Part shown: positions 1-7,048 of the stretch, piece by piece | Layout: every line of letters starts with the position of its first letter | Position numbering within the stretch: the stretch's first letter is position 1 | DNA from: Candidatus Saccharibacteria bacterium UBA6039 | GTDB lineage: Bacteria > Patescibacteriota > Saccharimonadia > Saccharimonadales > Saccharimonadaceae | Direction: 5' to 3' | Assembly: GCA_002427805.1 (NCBI GenBank) | Contig: DIZB01000019.1 | Span: 1 to 10,250, forward strand | Length of the DNA: 10,250 nucleotides | Notes under the pieces: generated by a model | What the model was told of the DNA's origin: nothing | The model's input: the letters and a program-made list of their open reading frames with translations, nothing else | Database searches by the model: none | Position numbers and translations under genes: made by a program

Positions 1-19
1 ATATGTGTATAAGAGACAG
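1..19 (+). other. Nextera/Tn5 mosaic-end adapter remnant
   Basis: The first 19 bases match the 19-base Tn5 mosaic end used in Nextera libraries (AGATGTGTATAAGAGACAG) at 18 positions; the only difference is T for G at base 2. This is library adapter left by incomplete trimming and is not genomic DNA. It contains an ATG at 3-5 that opens into the neighbouring gene and would add the spurious residues MCIRDR to its predicted protein. Confidence 0.96.
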
Positions 20-20
20 G

Positions 21-479
21 TATATGATTGATAATAAACGCTACACAGAAGCGAAAAACTATGCCCAGCAATCAATCGCTATCTTTGCGGGTCTTGGCAA
101 TTACGATAATCTCGGTGTTGCATATCATCTCTCCGGCGATTATGAACAAGCGGTCACGTCATATAATAAGGCACTTAGTTACGGGAGTATGGATTTCGTC
201 TATGAAAACCTAGGCCAGATTTACTTAGCGAATTGGCAAGACCCAGCAACCGAACAATTCCTGAATAAGGCGCTCCGTTTATACCCACAAGACTATAAAT
301 TACTTACGTACATGGCTATCTTAAAAGGTGCCGAAGGTGACAATGTAGACGCAAAAAACGACATTACAAAGGCTGTTCAGTTTGGCTCAGTTCCACAGTT
401 TTTGTACGTTGCCATTATGCAACATCAATCGTTCGAACTACCCATTCCAACGTCACCAACACCGATTCTGATTAAATAA
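21..479 (+). CDS. Tetratricopeptide-repeat protein, C-terminal fragment (5' end missing)
   Basis: This is the last 152 residues of a TPR protein; the start lies beyond the contig edge. The clearest repeat is near the start of the fragment, with the spacing NLGVAYHLSGDYEQAVTSY followed by a second helix, and a second unit begins at ENLGQIYLANW and runs through FLNKALRLYPQ. Weaker repeat-like helices continue to about 25 residues before the end, followed by a short Pro/Thr-rich tail and a TAA stop. TPR arrays usually mediate protein-protein contacts; the partner and any N-terminal domain cannot be seen. The reading frame is open through the adapter, so the ATG at 3 is artificial. The ATG at 24 is probably internal because helical repeat sequence begins immediately after it. 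It is convergent with rsmD and separated from it by a hairpin. The TPR assignment is firm; the cellular role is unknown. Confidence 0.8.
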   Translation, partial: YMIDNKRYTEAKNYAQQSIAIFAGLGNYDNLGVAYHLSGDYEQAVTSYNKALSYGSMDFVYENLGQIYLANWQDPATEQFLNKALRLYPQDYKLLTYMAILKGAEGDNVDAKNDITKAVQFGSVPQFLYVAIMQHQSFELPIPTSPTPILIK

Positions 480-494
480 AAACGATATACATTC

Positions 495-520
495 AAAGAG
501 GACGCCTAGACGTCCTCTTT
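495..520. terminator. Bidirectional hairpin terminator between the TPR gene and rsmD
   Basis: A perfect 10-bp inverted repeat (AAAGAGGACG at 495-504 and CGTCCTCTTT at 511-520) encloses a 6-base loop, CCTAGA. The A-rich outer end on one side gives a short T run on the other in either reading direction, as expected for a shared terminator of convergent genes. The T tracts are only three bases long, so strength is uncertain. The rsmD stop codon (506-508) sits in the loop, so one arm of the hairpin is also rsmD coding sequence. Confidence 0.72.
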
Positions 521-1051
521 ACGGTAAAACGCGAGAGCCGCAGTTCCGTAACTACGATTGTCCACCACAACAACTCCATTAGTGCCGGTCGGCGTCTCAC
601 CCCTACCTGGGTATGATAATACCATAAGCCCATTGGGTTGCAATAGCTTTGTTAATGCGAAGGCTGTGGATAACTGGAGGTCATCGTATGGTGGGTCAAC
701 AAATATAATATCAAAATGTTTTGCGGCACTCTTTACATAAGACTCCACTGTACCGTGAATGGGCGTTGTCTGAGCGTCTATACCAAGGAGTGTAATATTT
801 GCAAGTAGCGCATCTGACGCATGCCTATCGCGCTCAATAAAAGTAGCGTGAGCTGCGCCCCGGCTCATCGCCTCAATCCCAACCGAACCACTCCCTGCAA
901 ACGCATCGAGCACCTGAGCATTTTTTATTTCATCGCCTATTATATTAAACATAGCGTTTCGCACGCGCTCACTCATTGGGTGTGTCGCGTCACTATCCGG
1001 TGCCGTGATGTTGCGTCCACCAAATGCACCTGAGATAACGCGAAACTTCAT
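506..1051 (-). CDS. rsmD: RsmD, 16S rRNA (guanine-966-N2)-methyltransferase
   Basis: RsmD transfers a methyl group from S-adenosylmethionine to N2 of G966 of 16S rRNA during 30S subunit assembly. The 181-residue protein is the usual family length. It opens with KFRVISGAFGGR, the conserved RsmD start, followed by the ERVRNAMFNII segment (28-38), the SAM-binding motif I VLDAFAGSGSVGIEA (47-61), the acidic FIERDR that follows (71-76), and the catalytic DPPY (119-122). An in-frame ATG at 1090 exists, but the start at 1051 is preferred. The family begins there, an AAAGGA ribosome-binding site lies 6 bases upstream, and ATG overlaps the preceding gene's TGA as ATGA. That overlap suggests translational coupling to the phospholipase C-like gene. 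The usual Pro-rich RPT preceding the ERVR segment reads HPM here, a minor variation. It is the last gene of the five-gene minus-strand run and ends inside the terminator hairpin. Confidence 0.95.
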   Translation of the reverse strand: MKFRVISGAFGGRNITAPDSDATHPMSERVRNAMFNIIGDEIKNAQVLDAFAGSGSVGIEAMSRGAAHATFIERDRHASDALLANITLLGIDAQTTPIHGTVESYVKSAAKHFDIIFVDPPYDDLQLSTAFALTKLLQPNGLMVLSYPGRGETPTGTNGVVVVDNRSYGTAALAFYRKEDV

Positions 1052-1863
1052 GACCCATCCTTTTGTGACGCCAAATATGCACCATACCACGCGAGTGTTA
1101 CTACCTTTATGATTTCGGGCACAAGTACCTTACGCGTACGAGTGGCGAGACTTCGCGTCCACCCCGATTGGCCAAACTCATCATATAATTTTAGACTGGC
1201 AATTTTGTGAACCGCATTTAAAAATACTTTTTCAAGACCTACGCGTTCAAGTTCATCTATGTCGCCCTTTGTCGGACCAGCAGCTGTAAATGATTGTGGC
1301 GCAATTGTAGCGGCAACACCAAGCTCGAAAGAAAGATGTGCCGTAAAAACGCCCCCCGCACCCCAATACTGCCAGTTTTTAGAAATCGTATCTCTGCGAT
1401 TAGTACCCTTAATGACATTCTTATCTTTTATAGTCAGGCGCTCGTGATGTGGTTTCCCCCACAACTCTTCAATCTTGTCGCTCAGTGGATAGTGATGAGC
1501 AGGAGTCAGACCATCAACAATCGCATGAGCTAGCCAAGCCGCTTCAAAAGCCGCTCGTTCCATATTCTTTTCTTTCAAAGCCTGTGTGAGATTATATTCA
1601 TGGTCAGTAATAAGGTTAACGAGGACACGATCATTCTTTTTTGTTGGATCAATATAGTGCCATGGCTCGTCTTTTGAGGGGCTCTTTCGTTTTATACCAT
1701 CGGGTCCGTTATTGCCTTCGAAGTGTAGAATTTGAGCACTGGTTGGGAAAGCGTGAATATCAGCAAGAAGCGCCCGAAGATGGCGACGTGCAATGCGGTC
1801 AATCTTTTGATGGACCCCAACGATGCTTCCTGAGTGTTTACGAAATGTTGTTCCAGAATACAT
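1048..1863 (-). CDS. Zinc-dependent phospholipase C / S1-P1 nuclease-fold protein, function unknown
   Basis: This 271-residue protein shows the ligand pattern of the zinc-dependent phospholipase C / S1-P1 nuclease superfamily, whose members hydrolyse phosphodiesters with three zinc ions. Candidate ligands are H18, D72 (in WHYIDP), H88 (DHEYN), H113 and D117 (HAIVD), H123 (PAHH), and H176 with E180 (HLSFE). Order and key spacings (Hx3D, then His six residues on, then Hx3E) match those I recall for Bacillus cereus phospholipase C. The N-terminal Trp that supplies a backbone ligand in secreted members is absent, and no signal peptide is visible, so it may act in the cytoplasm or lack the full site. 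The only hydrophobic stretch is a short one near 249-265. The start ATG at 1863 has no evident Shine-Dalgarno, but an in-frame TGA nine bases upstream excludes a longer form. It lies 51 bases after recG and overlaps rsmD by 4 bases. The fold is inferred; the substrate is unknown. Confidence 0.72.
   Translation of the reverse strand: MYSGTTFRKHSGSIVGVHQKIDRIARRHLRALLADIHAFPTSAQILHFEGNNGPDGIKRKSPSKDEPWHYIDPTKKNDRVLVNLITDHEYNLTQALKEKNMERAAFEAAWLAHAIVDGLTPAHHYPLSDKIEELWGKPHHERLTIKDKNVIKGTNRRDTISKNWQYWGAGGVFTAHLSFELGVAATIAPQSFTAAGPTKGDIDELERVGLEKVFLNAVHKIASLKLYDEFGQSGWTRSLATRTRKVLVPEIIKVVTLAWYGAYLASQKDGS
1058..1063 (-). promoter_or_regulatory. Shine-Dalgarno site of rsmD, within the upstream gene
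   Basis: AAAGGA on the minus strand lies 6 bases before the ATG at 1051. It falls inside the end of the phospholipase C-like gene and supports 1051 over the in-frame ATG at 1090 as the rsmD start. Confidence 0.7.
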
Positions 1864-1914
1864 AGCAGTTCATGAGACAAACCTACGGTTTTTATCTCGG
1901 GTTGCTCATTTCCC

Positions 1915-3945
1915 TTAATTTAGTGTCGTTAGGCGTTGATATTTCTTTACGTGTGCCGCTAACTCTTTATATTCTAACAGATCAGCCCCAGACGCGACGA
2001 ATGCCTTTGCTGCCGATTGAGCCCTTGCTATAAGCTTCGTATCGGCAAGCGTCGCTATTTGTAAATTCAGTGCACCATGTTGGGCATGACCATATATCTC
2101 ACCAGCTCCTCGTAGAGACAGATCGACTTCAGCGAGGTAAAATCCATCGTTACTTTTCTCTATCTCCTTCAGTCGCTGAGATGGCGAGGCACTGGTGCTC
2201 GTCACTAAGTAACAATAACTTTGATGGATACTACGACCAACGCGCCCACGGAGCTGGTGAAGCTGGCTCAATCCAAATCGGTCAGCATCTTCGATGACCA
2301 TGACTGTCGCATTCGGTACGTCCACACCAACTTCAACAACCGTGGTGCTCACCAGAATATCAAGTTCACCTCGCGCAAACAGCTGCATAACGGCATCTTT
2401 CTCGCCTGGAGCCAACTTGCCATGCAAGAGTCCAATACGGCGGTGTTTAAAAACGGAATTTTGTAACTTCTTGTATTCAGCCTGCACGCTTTTAATGTCA
2501 TTATCTGGGTTGTCGTCAATCAAGCTACAAATAACATACGCTTGGCGACCCTTAGTAATCTCCTCGTCAACTAAACTATACAGTTGCGGTCTGCTATTTG
2601 GTGACCAGATCTTCGTTTTTATTGGCAGACGTCCTTTTGGAAGTTCATTAAGAATCGAGATATCTAGTTCGCCGTACACGGTCAGCGCGAGGCTACGTGG
2701 AATCGGTGTTGCCGTCATAGCCAGTAAGTGTGGCATATGCTCGGATTTCTTAAGCAGTTCTTGACGCTGCTTCACGCCAAAACGATGTTGTTCATCAATC
2801 ACAACGAAGCCAAGCCTGTGGAACGAAACTGTTTCCTGAATAAGCGCATGCGTCCCCACAACAACTTGGACGTCACCATTCCCTATCGCCTTATATAGTT
2901 CTTTTCTAGCAGCACCTTTCACACTCCCCGTCAGTAACCCGACAGTGACACCAAATGGCGATAATAATTTTTGAAGTGTTTCAGCATGCTGAGATGCTAA
3001 GATTTCTGTCGGTGCCATAACCGCTGTTTGAAAACCCTCGTGAGCAGCCTGCCGGGCAGCAAGACCTGCAACCACCGTTTTTCCGGACCCAACGTCACCT
3101 TGCAGTAATCGGTTCATCGGCGTACTTTTCTCAAAATCTTGCAATATATCCCAAGCTGCGATCCGTTGTGCTCCTGTGAGTGTAAACGGAAGTCCAGCCA
3201 CAAAATCCTTCACGACTTGCTGCTCAAAAGGAATGTGCCAGCCCTCAAGCTTGGCATTTTCCTGACGATTCAGTTGACTCGCAAGTAGCAGTTCAAATAG
3301 TTCCTCGAATGCTAAGCGCTCACGCCCGCTCTCAATTTGCTCGGGAGTCTTTGGAAAATGAACAGCTAAAATGGCATCACTACGGCTAAGGAGTTTCTCC
3401 TTTTGAACAATGGTTGTAGGTAGGGTCTCTGGAAGCATCGTCACAAGTGGCTTCAGCTCATCAAGAATCTTACGAACAAGTGTCGATTTAAGACCTTTAA
3501 TTGCACGGTATACCGGTAGTACTCTATCTGTCTGAACGGGCACCTCGCTGACTTTTTCGGCACTTGGATTCGTCAGCTGGTAACGATTGTAGTTAAACTC
3601 GAACTCACCAGAAAAAAAGAATTCTTCGCCAGTCTTTAACTGCGCCTCACGGTAGGGCTGGTTAAACCACACTGCCTGGAGTTTACCTGTTCCATCCGTA
3701 AGTGTTGCGGTCGTTATGCGAAGCCCCCTACGAACTGGGCGCGTAACTATCATTTCACAGTGGGCCTTTATAGTTGCCTTGCCAGGCTTAATATCAGTAA
3801 TCCCCGTCACATGAGAAAAATCCTCAAAAGCTCGTGGTAAAAAGGTGATTAAATCACCCACTGTATGAATACCCGCCTGCGCAAACTGCAGACCCGTTTT
3901 CTCACCCACCCCTTTTACTTTTTGTAGCTCCGACACAAGGTTCAT
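1915..3945 (-). CDS. recG: RecG, ATP-dependent DNA helicase
   Basis: RecG is a double-stranded DNA translocase that remodels stalled replication forks and branched recombination intermediates. The 676-residue protein is full length for the family. A helix-hairpin-helix-like start (residues 8-30) and an OB-fold wedge domain (about 50-130) precede the helicase core. The core shows Walker A GDVGSGKT (283-290), the DEQH box (384-387), motif III TATPIPR (411-417), ADRFGLSQLHQLRGRVGR with motif VI (554-571), and the RecG-specific translocation segment GFYLAEVDLSLRGAGEIYG (601-619). All key residues are present. The ATG at 3945 fits the usual N-terminus but lacks a Shine-Dalgarno sequence; a TGATATGAT extended -10 box ends 6 bases upstream. 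It lies 25 bases after the phosphohexomutase gene in the same direction, so it can be read from tyrS or from its own start-proximal promoter. Stop codon is TAA. Confidence 0.97.
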   Translation of the reverse strand: MNLVSELQKVKGVGEKTGLQFAQAGIHTVGDLITFLPRAFEDFSHVTGITDIKPGKATIKAHCEMIVTRPVRRGLRITTATLTDGTGKLQAVWFNQPYREAQLKTGEEFFFSGEFEFNYNRYQLTNPSAEKVSEVPVQTDRVLPVYRAIKGLKSTLVRKILDELKPLVTMLPETLPTTIVQKEKLLSRSDAILAVHFPKTPEQIESGRERLAFEELFELLLASQLNRQENAKLEGWHIPFEQQVVKDFVAGLPFTLTGAQRIAAWDILQDFEKSTPMNRLLQGDVGSGKTVVAGLAARQAAHEGFQTAVMAPTEILASQHAETLQKLLSPFGVTVGLLTGSVKGAARKELYKAIGNGDVQVVVGTHALIQETVSFHRLGFVVIDEQHRFGVKQRQELLKKSEHMPHLLAMTATPIPRSLALTVYGELDISILNELPKGRLPIKTKIWSPNSRPQLYSLVDEEITKGRQAYVICSLIDDNPDNDIKSVQAEYKKLQNSVFKHRRIGLLHGKLAPGEKDAVMQLFARGELDILVSTTVVEVGVDVPNATVMVIEDADRFGLSQLHQLRGRVGRSIHQSYCYLVTSTSASPSQRLKEIEKSNDGFYLAEVDLSLRGAGEIYGHAQHGALNLQIATLADTKLIARAQSAAKAFVASGADLLEYKELAAHVKKYQRLTTLN

Positions 3946-3951
3946 ATAGCT

Positions 3952-3960
3952 ATCATATCA
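3952..3960 (-). promoter_or_regulatory. Candidate extended -10 promoter of recG, leaderless spacing
   Basis: TGATATGAT on the minus strand matches the extended -10 pattern TGnTATnAT. Its last base is 6 bases from the recG ATG, so transcription would begin at or next to the start codon and give a leaderless message. No good -35 hexamer is visible at 16-18 bases. This would explain the lack of a Shine-Dalgarno, but short AT-rich matches also arise by chance. Confidence 0.4.
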
Positions 3961-3970
3961 GTAATACTCG

Positions 3971-5740
3971 TTAGCGTTTTAGTAAGATACCTTCCAGTTC
4001 CTTAGCCATCCCTTCAAGTTGTCGCTCGATATGCTCGTATTGATCCCGTATTGGACTACCCTGTTCGGTAGCAGCGTACCACTGGATATAGAATTTCAAC
4101 TTTGGTTCAGTACCACTGGGACGGATAGTGATACGTCGGCGGCTATCACCAAATTCAAGTACAATCACATTGCCACTTTGACAATCAATTGGTGTTGTCT
4201 CGCCCGTCTTAAGATCCTGACGCTGCAGTGATGCGTAATCCATAAGAGCTGTCACCGTATGTCCCTCAATGTCAGTCGGAGCCGACTCCCGGAGGCTGGT
4301 CATGATACGTTGCATCTGCTCAAACCCACTTGCTCCAGGACATACCATCGTATTGAGCCTCTCGACATACAGACCATGCTGGTTATAGAGCTCGAGCAAT
4401 CGATCGTACAACGTCTTTCCGTCTTGTTTCAATTCAGCAGCGTATTCAGCGAGTGGCAGAGCGCCGGCGGCACCATCTTTGTCCCGCGCATAGGTACCCT
4501 TGAGCAATCCATAACTTTCTTCCCCACCGATAACAAAGATCTCATCCGTTGATTCTTTTTTCAAGATTAATTCACCGATATACTTAAAGCCAATCAACAT
4601 ATTAGTGTACATCGTGACGCTGTAGTGTCGCGCGAGCGCGGTTAACATATCAGTTGTCACAATTGTTTTTGCGATATAGTGCTTTGGCGTGAGCTCGCCT
4701 TTTTGCTGCAGTTGCTTTAGTGTGTAGTCCGCTGCTAGAACAGCTGATTGGTTACCGTTTAAATAGACTGGTTCGTCACCTTGTCTGACCATTACCCCTA
4801 TACGATCAGCATCAGGGTCGTTAGTAATGGCAATATCTGCCGATTCAGCCATTAGTTGTGCGACAGCCTGGTCATTTGCTGATCGTTCCTCAGGATTTGG
4901 TTTACCATTTTCGATCGTGGGGAAGTGACCATCGGGCACCATTTGTGCCGTCACCTCGGAAATTGTACGAAACCCAGCCGCTCGAAGGACCGGTAGTACG
5001 TTCGTCTGCCCTGCACCATGGAGTGGTGAATAGACAATGGCTATATCACGAGTAGTTCCTTCAGCTTGAGCACTAGCGGCAGCAATATACGCATCATCGA
5101 CTTCTTGTCCGATTATGACGATTTTTTTATCTTGAACGGCTTGATCAAAATCAACTGTGTGAATTTCAGTAATTGCTGCAGCCATAGCCAGCACACCCTT
5201 GTCGTGTGGAGCAACCAACTGACCACCATCATTCCAATAGGCCTTAAAGCCATTATCTGCTGGGGGGTTGTGACTTGCACTAATCACAATACCCGCTGCG
5301 CAGCCCAAATGACGAACAGCGAAGCTTAGTTCTGGCGTTGCCCGAAAACTATCAAAGATATAGGCTTGAAACCCATTCGCAGCAATTACTTGGGCTGTGA
5401 AACGACTCAGTTCCGGTGATGATAGACGCGTATCACAGGCAATGACAATACCTTTTTTAGCAGCATCAGGATCAAAAGAGAGTGCGTACAAACAAAGCGC
5501 CTGTGCGCTTTCTCCAATGGTTACTTTATTAATACGGTTTGACCCAACACCAGTTGTGCCACGTCGGCCACCTGTCCCAAATTCGATGACTTTAAAGAAT
5601 GAATCTTCAAGCACTTGCCACGCTTCATTGTGAATCAGCGTTTCGAGTTCTTGCTTATACTCAGCGTATTTTGGTTCGCTCAACCATTCGTTTATATGTG
5701 TAATTGCCTCGGATGATAAATGTTCAGTTGAAAGTTGCAT
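3971..5740 (-). CDS. Phosphoglucomutase/phosphomannomutase of the PgcA/PGM2 type
   Basis: This alpha-D-phosphohexomutase interconverts hexose 1- and 6-phosphates (glucose and possibly mannose) through a phosphoserine, linking central sugar metabolism to nucleotide-sugar precursors for envelope glycans. The 589-residue length and the early EFGTGGRRGTTG segment (53-64) match the longer PgcA/PGM2 subgroup rather than the roughly 450-residue GlmM/ManB forms. All four family motifs are present: the active-site loop SASHNPP with catalytic Ser156 (154-160), the metal-binding DPDADR (308-313), the sugar-binding GGEES (405-409) and the phosphate-binding PSGTEPK (541-547). The first residues, 1-50, form the helical N-terminal extension typical of this subgroup. 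It starts 29 bases after the tyrS stop. The ATG has no Shine-Dalgarno, but a TATAAT box lies 7 bases upstream. Substrate preference between glucose and mannose cannot be decided from sequence alone. Confidence 0.94.
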   Translation of the reverse strand: MQLSTEHLSSEAITHINEWLSEPKYAEYKQELETLIHNEAWQVLEDSFFKVIEFGTGGRRGTTGVGSNRINKVTIGESAQALCLYALSFDPDAAKKGIVIACDTRLSSPELSRFTAQVIAANGFQAYIFDSFRATPELSFAVRHLGCAAGIVISASHNPPADNGFKAYWNDGGQLVAPHDKGVLAMAAAITEIHTVDFDQAVQDKKIVIIGQEVDDAYIAAASAQAEGTTRDIAIVYSPLHGAGQTNVLPVLRAAGFRTISEVTAQMVPDGHFPTIENGKPNPEERSANDQAVAQLMAESADIAITNDPDADRIGVMVRQGDEPVYLNGNQSAVLAADYTLKQLQQKGELTPKHYIAKTIVTTDMLTALARHYSVTMYTNMLIGFKYIGELILKKESTDEIFVIGGEESYGLLKGTYARDKDGAAGALPLAEYAAELKQDGKTLYDRLLELYNQHGLYVERLNTMVCPGASGFEQMQRIMTSLRESAPTDIEGHTVTALMDYASLQRQDLKTGETTPIDCQSGNVIVLEFGDSRRRITIRPSGTEPKLKFYIQWYAATEQGSPIRDQYEHIERQLEGMAKELEGILLKR

Positions 5741-5747
5741 GATTACT

Positions 5748-5753
5748 ATTATA
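5748..5753 (-). promoter_or_regulatory. Candidate -10 box (TATAAT) just upstream of the phosphohexomutase gene
   Basis: A perfect TATAAT on the minus strand ends 7 bases before the ATG at 5740, in the 29-base gap after tyrS. The position suggests a leaderless transcript beginning at or next to the ATG. There is no TG extension and no convincing -35 hexamer at 17 bases, so this could be a weak internal promoter or coincidence. Confidence 0.4.
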
Positions 5754-5769
5754 CGCCTGGTTTCAGCAA

Positions 5770-6984
5770 CTAGCGGACAAGGATAAACGTGTTCTTACCT
5801 TTTTTAATCAATGACTGTTCATTAATCACGAGATCCTTAGTCACTTTATCACCATTTATAGAAATCGCACCGTTCTCAATAAGACGCCTCGCTTCGCCAT
5901 TACTTTTAACGATTTCTCCTTCAATGAGCAGTTCACTCACTGTTTTATTAATCGATCCGTGCGGAATTTCAGCAGCCAATGTTTCAATATCCTCTTGTGT
6001 CAAAGTGGTGAAATCAATGCCACCAAATAGTACAGACGTAACACGCACAACACTATCCGTTCGTTCTTCACCATGCACAATTGTCGTCACCGCGTAGGCA
6101 AGGGCTTTTTGGGCCTCACGGGCACCAGGGTTCGAGGTAACCTGAGCTTCAAGCCGTTCGACCTCGGGCTTATCAAGTAGCGTGTAAAAACGTAGTAGTT
6201 CACCAACACTTGCATCTTCAACATTGAGCCAGAACTGGTAAAAGGCGTAGACACTCGTCTTCTTGGCATTGAGCCAAATCGCGCCACCTTCAGATTTGCC
6301 AAACTTCACACCCGTCGACTTATTAATAACAAGTGGCGTTGAGTACACATGAGCTTCTGCACCCTCAACTCGGCGGATGAGATCAACGCCAGCAAGTGAG
6401 TTACCCCATTGGTCTGCCCCACATACCTGAAGTGTGACGCCGTGCTCTTTATATAAGTGGAGGAAGTCGTAACCTTGAATAAGTGAGTAGCTAAACTCTG
6501 CGTAGCTAATACCAGACCCATCGTCGCCAATGCGAGATTGCACAAAATCGCGACCAAGCATCTGTGAAAGTGGCACATTCTTACCAACTGTACGCAGGAA
6601 ATCGATATAGTTAATGTCCTTAAACCAATCATAATTATCAACCACGCTAAAATCCTGGCCAGCGAAGACAGTTTGGTACTCCCTGGCAATCGATGATTTG
6701 TTGAACGCGATGTCTTCAAGTGTCAATAAGGTACGTTCGTCCTTTTTGCCATCCGGATCACCGATCATGCCCGTTGCACCGCCTACAAGCAGAAATGCCT
6801 TATGACCATGTTCAATAAAGTGTCGAACCATCATTGCTGGAGCGAGATTACCGATCGTCATACTGTCAGCGCTTGGGTCTACGCCCCAATAGAAAGAGAT
6901 AGGTGCCTTATCAAGGGCTGATAAATCTTTGAACGTGGTCTGGTTAACAAACCCGCGCCACTGTAATTCTTCGGAAAGTGTCAT
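5770..6984 (-). CDS. tyrS: Tyrosyl-tRNA synthetase
   Basis: This class I aminoacyl-tRNA synthetase activates tyrosine with ATP and charges tRNA-Tyr in the cytoplasm. At 404 residues it is normal length. The Rossmann catalytic domain includes YWGVDPSADS (32-41), LVGGATGMIGDP (66-77), the tyrosine-site segment SYAEFSYSLIQGYDF (160-174), CGADQWGN (188-195) and the KMSKS-type loop KFGKS (227-231). A C-terminal S4 RNA-binding domain covers about 342-404. The HIGH signature reads TIGN (43-46): both histidines are replaced, including the position equivalent to Bacillus stearothermophilus His45, known to bind the ATP gamma-phosphate in the transition state. The rest of the enzyme looks intact, so I expect it to be active. 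The ATG at 6984 has a strong AAGGAG site 5 bases upstream. It is the first gene of the minus-strand run and divergent from the PBP gene. No T-box or leader structure fits in the short upstream region. Confidence 0.97.
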   Translation of the reverse strand: MTLSEELQWRGFVNQTTFKDLSALDKAPISFYWGVDPSADSMTIGNLAPAMMVRHFIEHGHKAFLLVGGATGMIGDPDGKKDERTLLTLEDIAFNKSSIAREYQTVFAGQDFSVVDNYDWFKDINYIDFLRTVGKNVPLSQMLGRDFVQSRIGDDGSGISYAEFSYSLIQGYDFLHLYKEHGVTLQVCGADQWGNSLAGVDLIRRVEGAEAHVYSTPLVINKSTGVKFGKSEGGAIWLNAKKTSVYAFYQFWLNVEDASVGELLRFYTLLDKPEVERLEAQVTSNPGAREAQKALAYAVTTIVHGEERTDSVVRVTSVLFGGIDFTTLTQEDIETLAAEIPHGSINKTVSELLIEGEIVKSNGEARRLIENGAISINGDKVTKDLVINEQSLIKKGKNTFILVR

Positions 6985-6989
6985 CGTAT

Positions 6990-6995
6990 CTCCTT
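6990..6995 (-). promoter_or_regulatory. Shine-Dalgarno site of tyrS
   Basis: AAGGAG on the minus strand, 5 bases before the ATG at 6984. It is the strongest ribosome-binding site in the window, in contrast to the unled starts of the two genes that follow. Confidence 0.8.
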
Positions 6996-7010
6996 ATTAG
7001 TATGTGCATA

Positions 7011-7019
7011 AGTATAGCA
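7011..7019 (-). promoter_or_regulatory. Extended -10 promoter of tyrS and the downstream operon
   Basis: TGCTATACT on the minus strand is a good extended -10 element. Transcription would start near 7004, giving a leader of about 20 bases that contains the AAGGAG site. No strong -35 is seen, as is common with extended -10 promoters. Being upstream of the first gene, it probably drives all five minus-strand genes. Confidence 0.6.
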
Positions 7020-7048
7020 ATATTTAGGGCTTTACGCACTCGAATTAA

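Noticed and set aside
1879..1891. Inverted repeat AAACC-TAC-GGTTT in the gap between recG and the phospholipase C-like gene
   Set aside because: The stem is only 5 bp with a 3-base loop, there is no T tract on the transcribed strand and no plus-strand gene ends there; likely chance.
1892..1909. Five-codon ORF (MSNPR) with a GGGA-like site in the recG downstream gap
   Set aside because: Too short to support, and it does not overlap or couple to the following start at 1863.
2221..2764. Long plus-strand open frames inside recG (and similar ones inside the phosphohexomutase, tyrS and PBP genes)
   Set aside because: They lie opposite or out of frame with strongly supported genes, lack family motifs and ribosome-binding sites, and are shadows of the real coding frames.
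3942..3956. Four-codon ORF on the minus strand whose TGA overlaps the recG ATG
   Set aside because: It falls within the proposed -10 region, would be outside a leaderless transcript, and has no ribosome-binding site.
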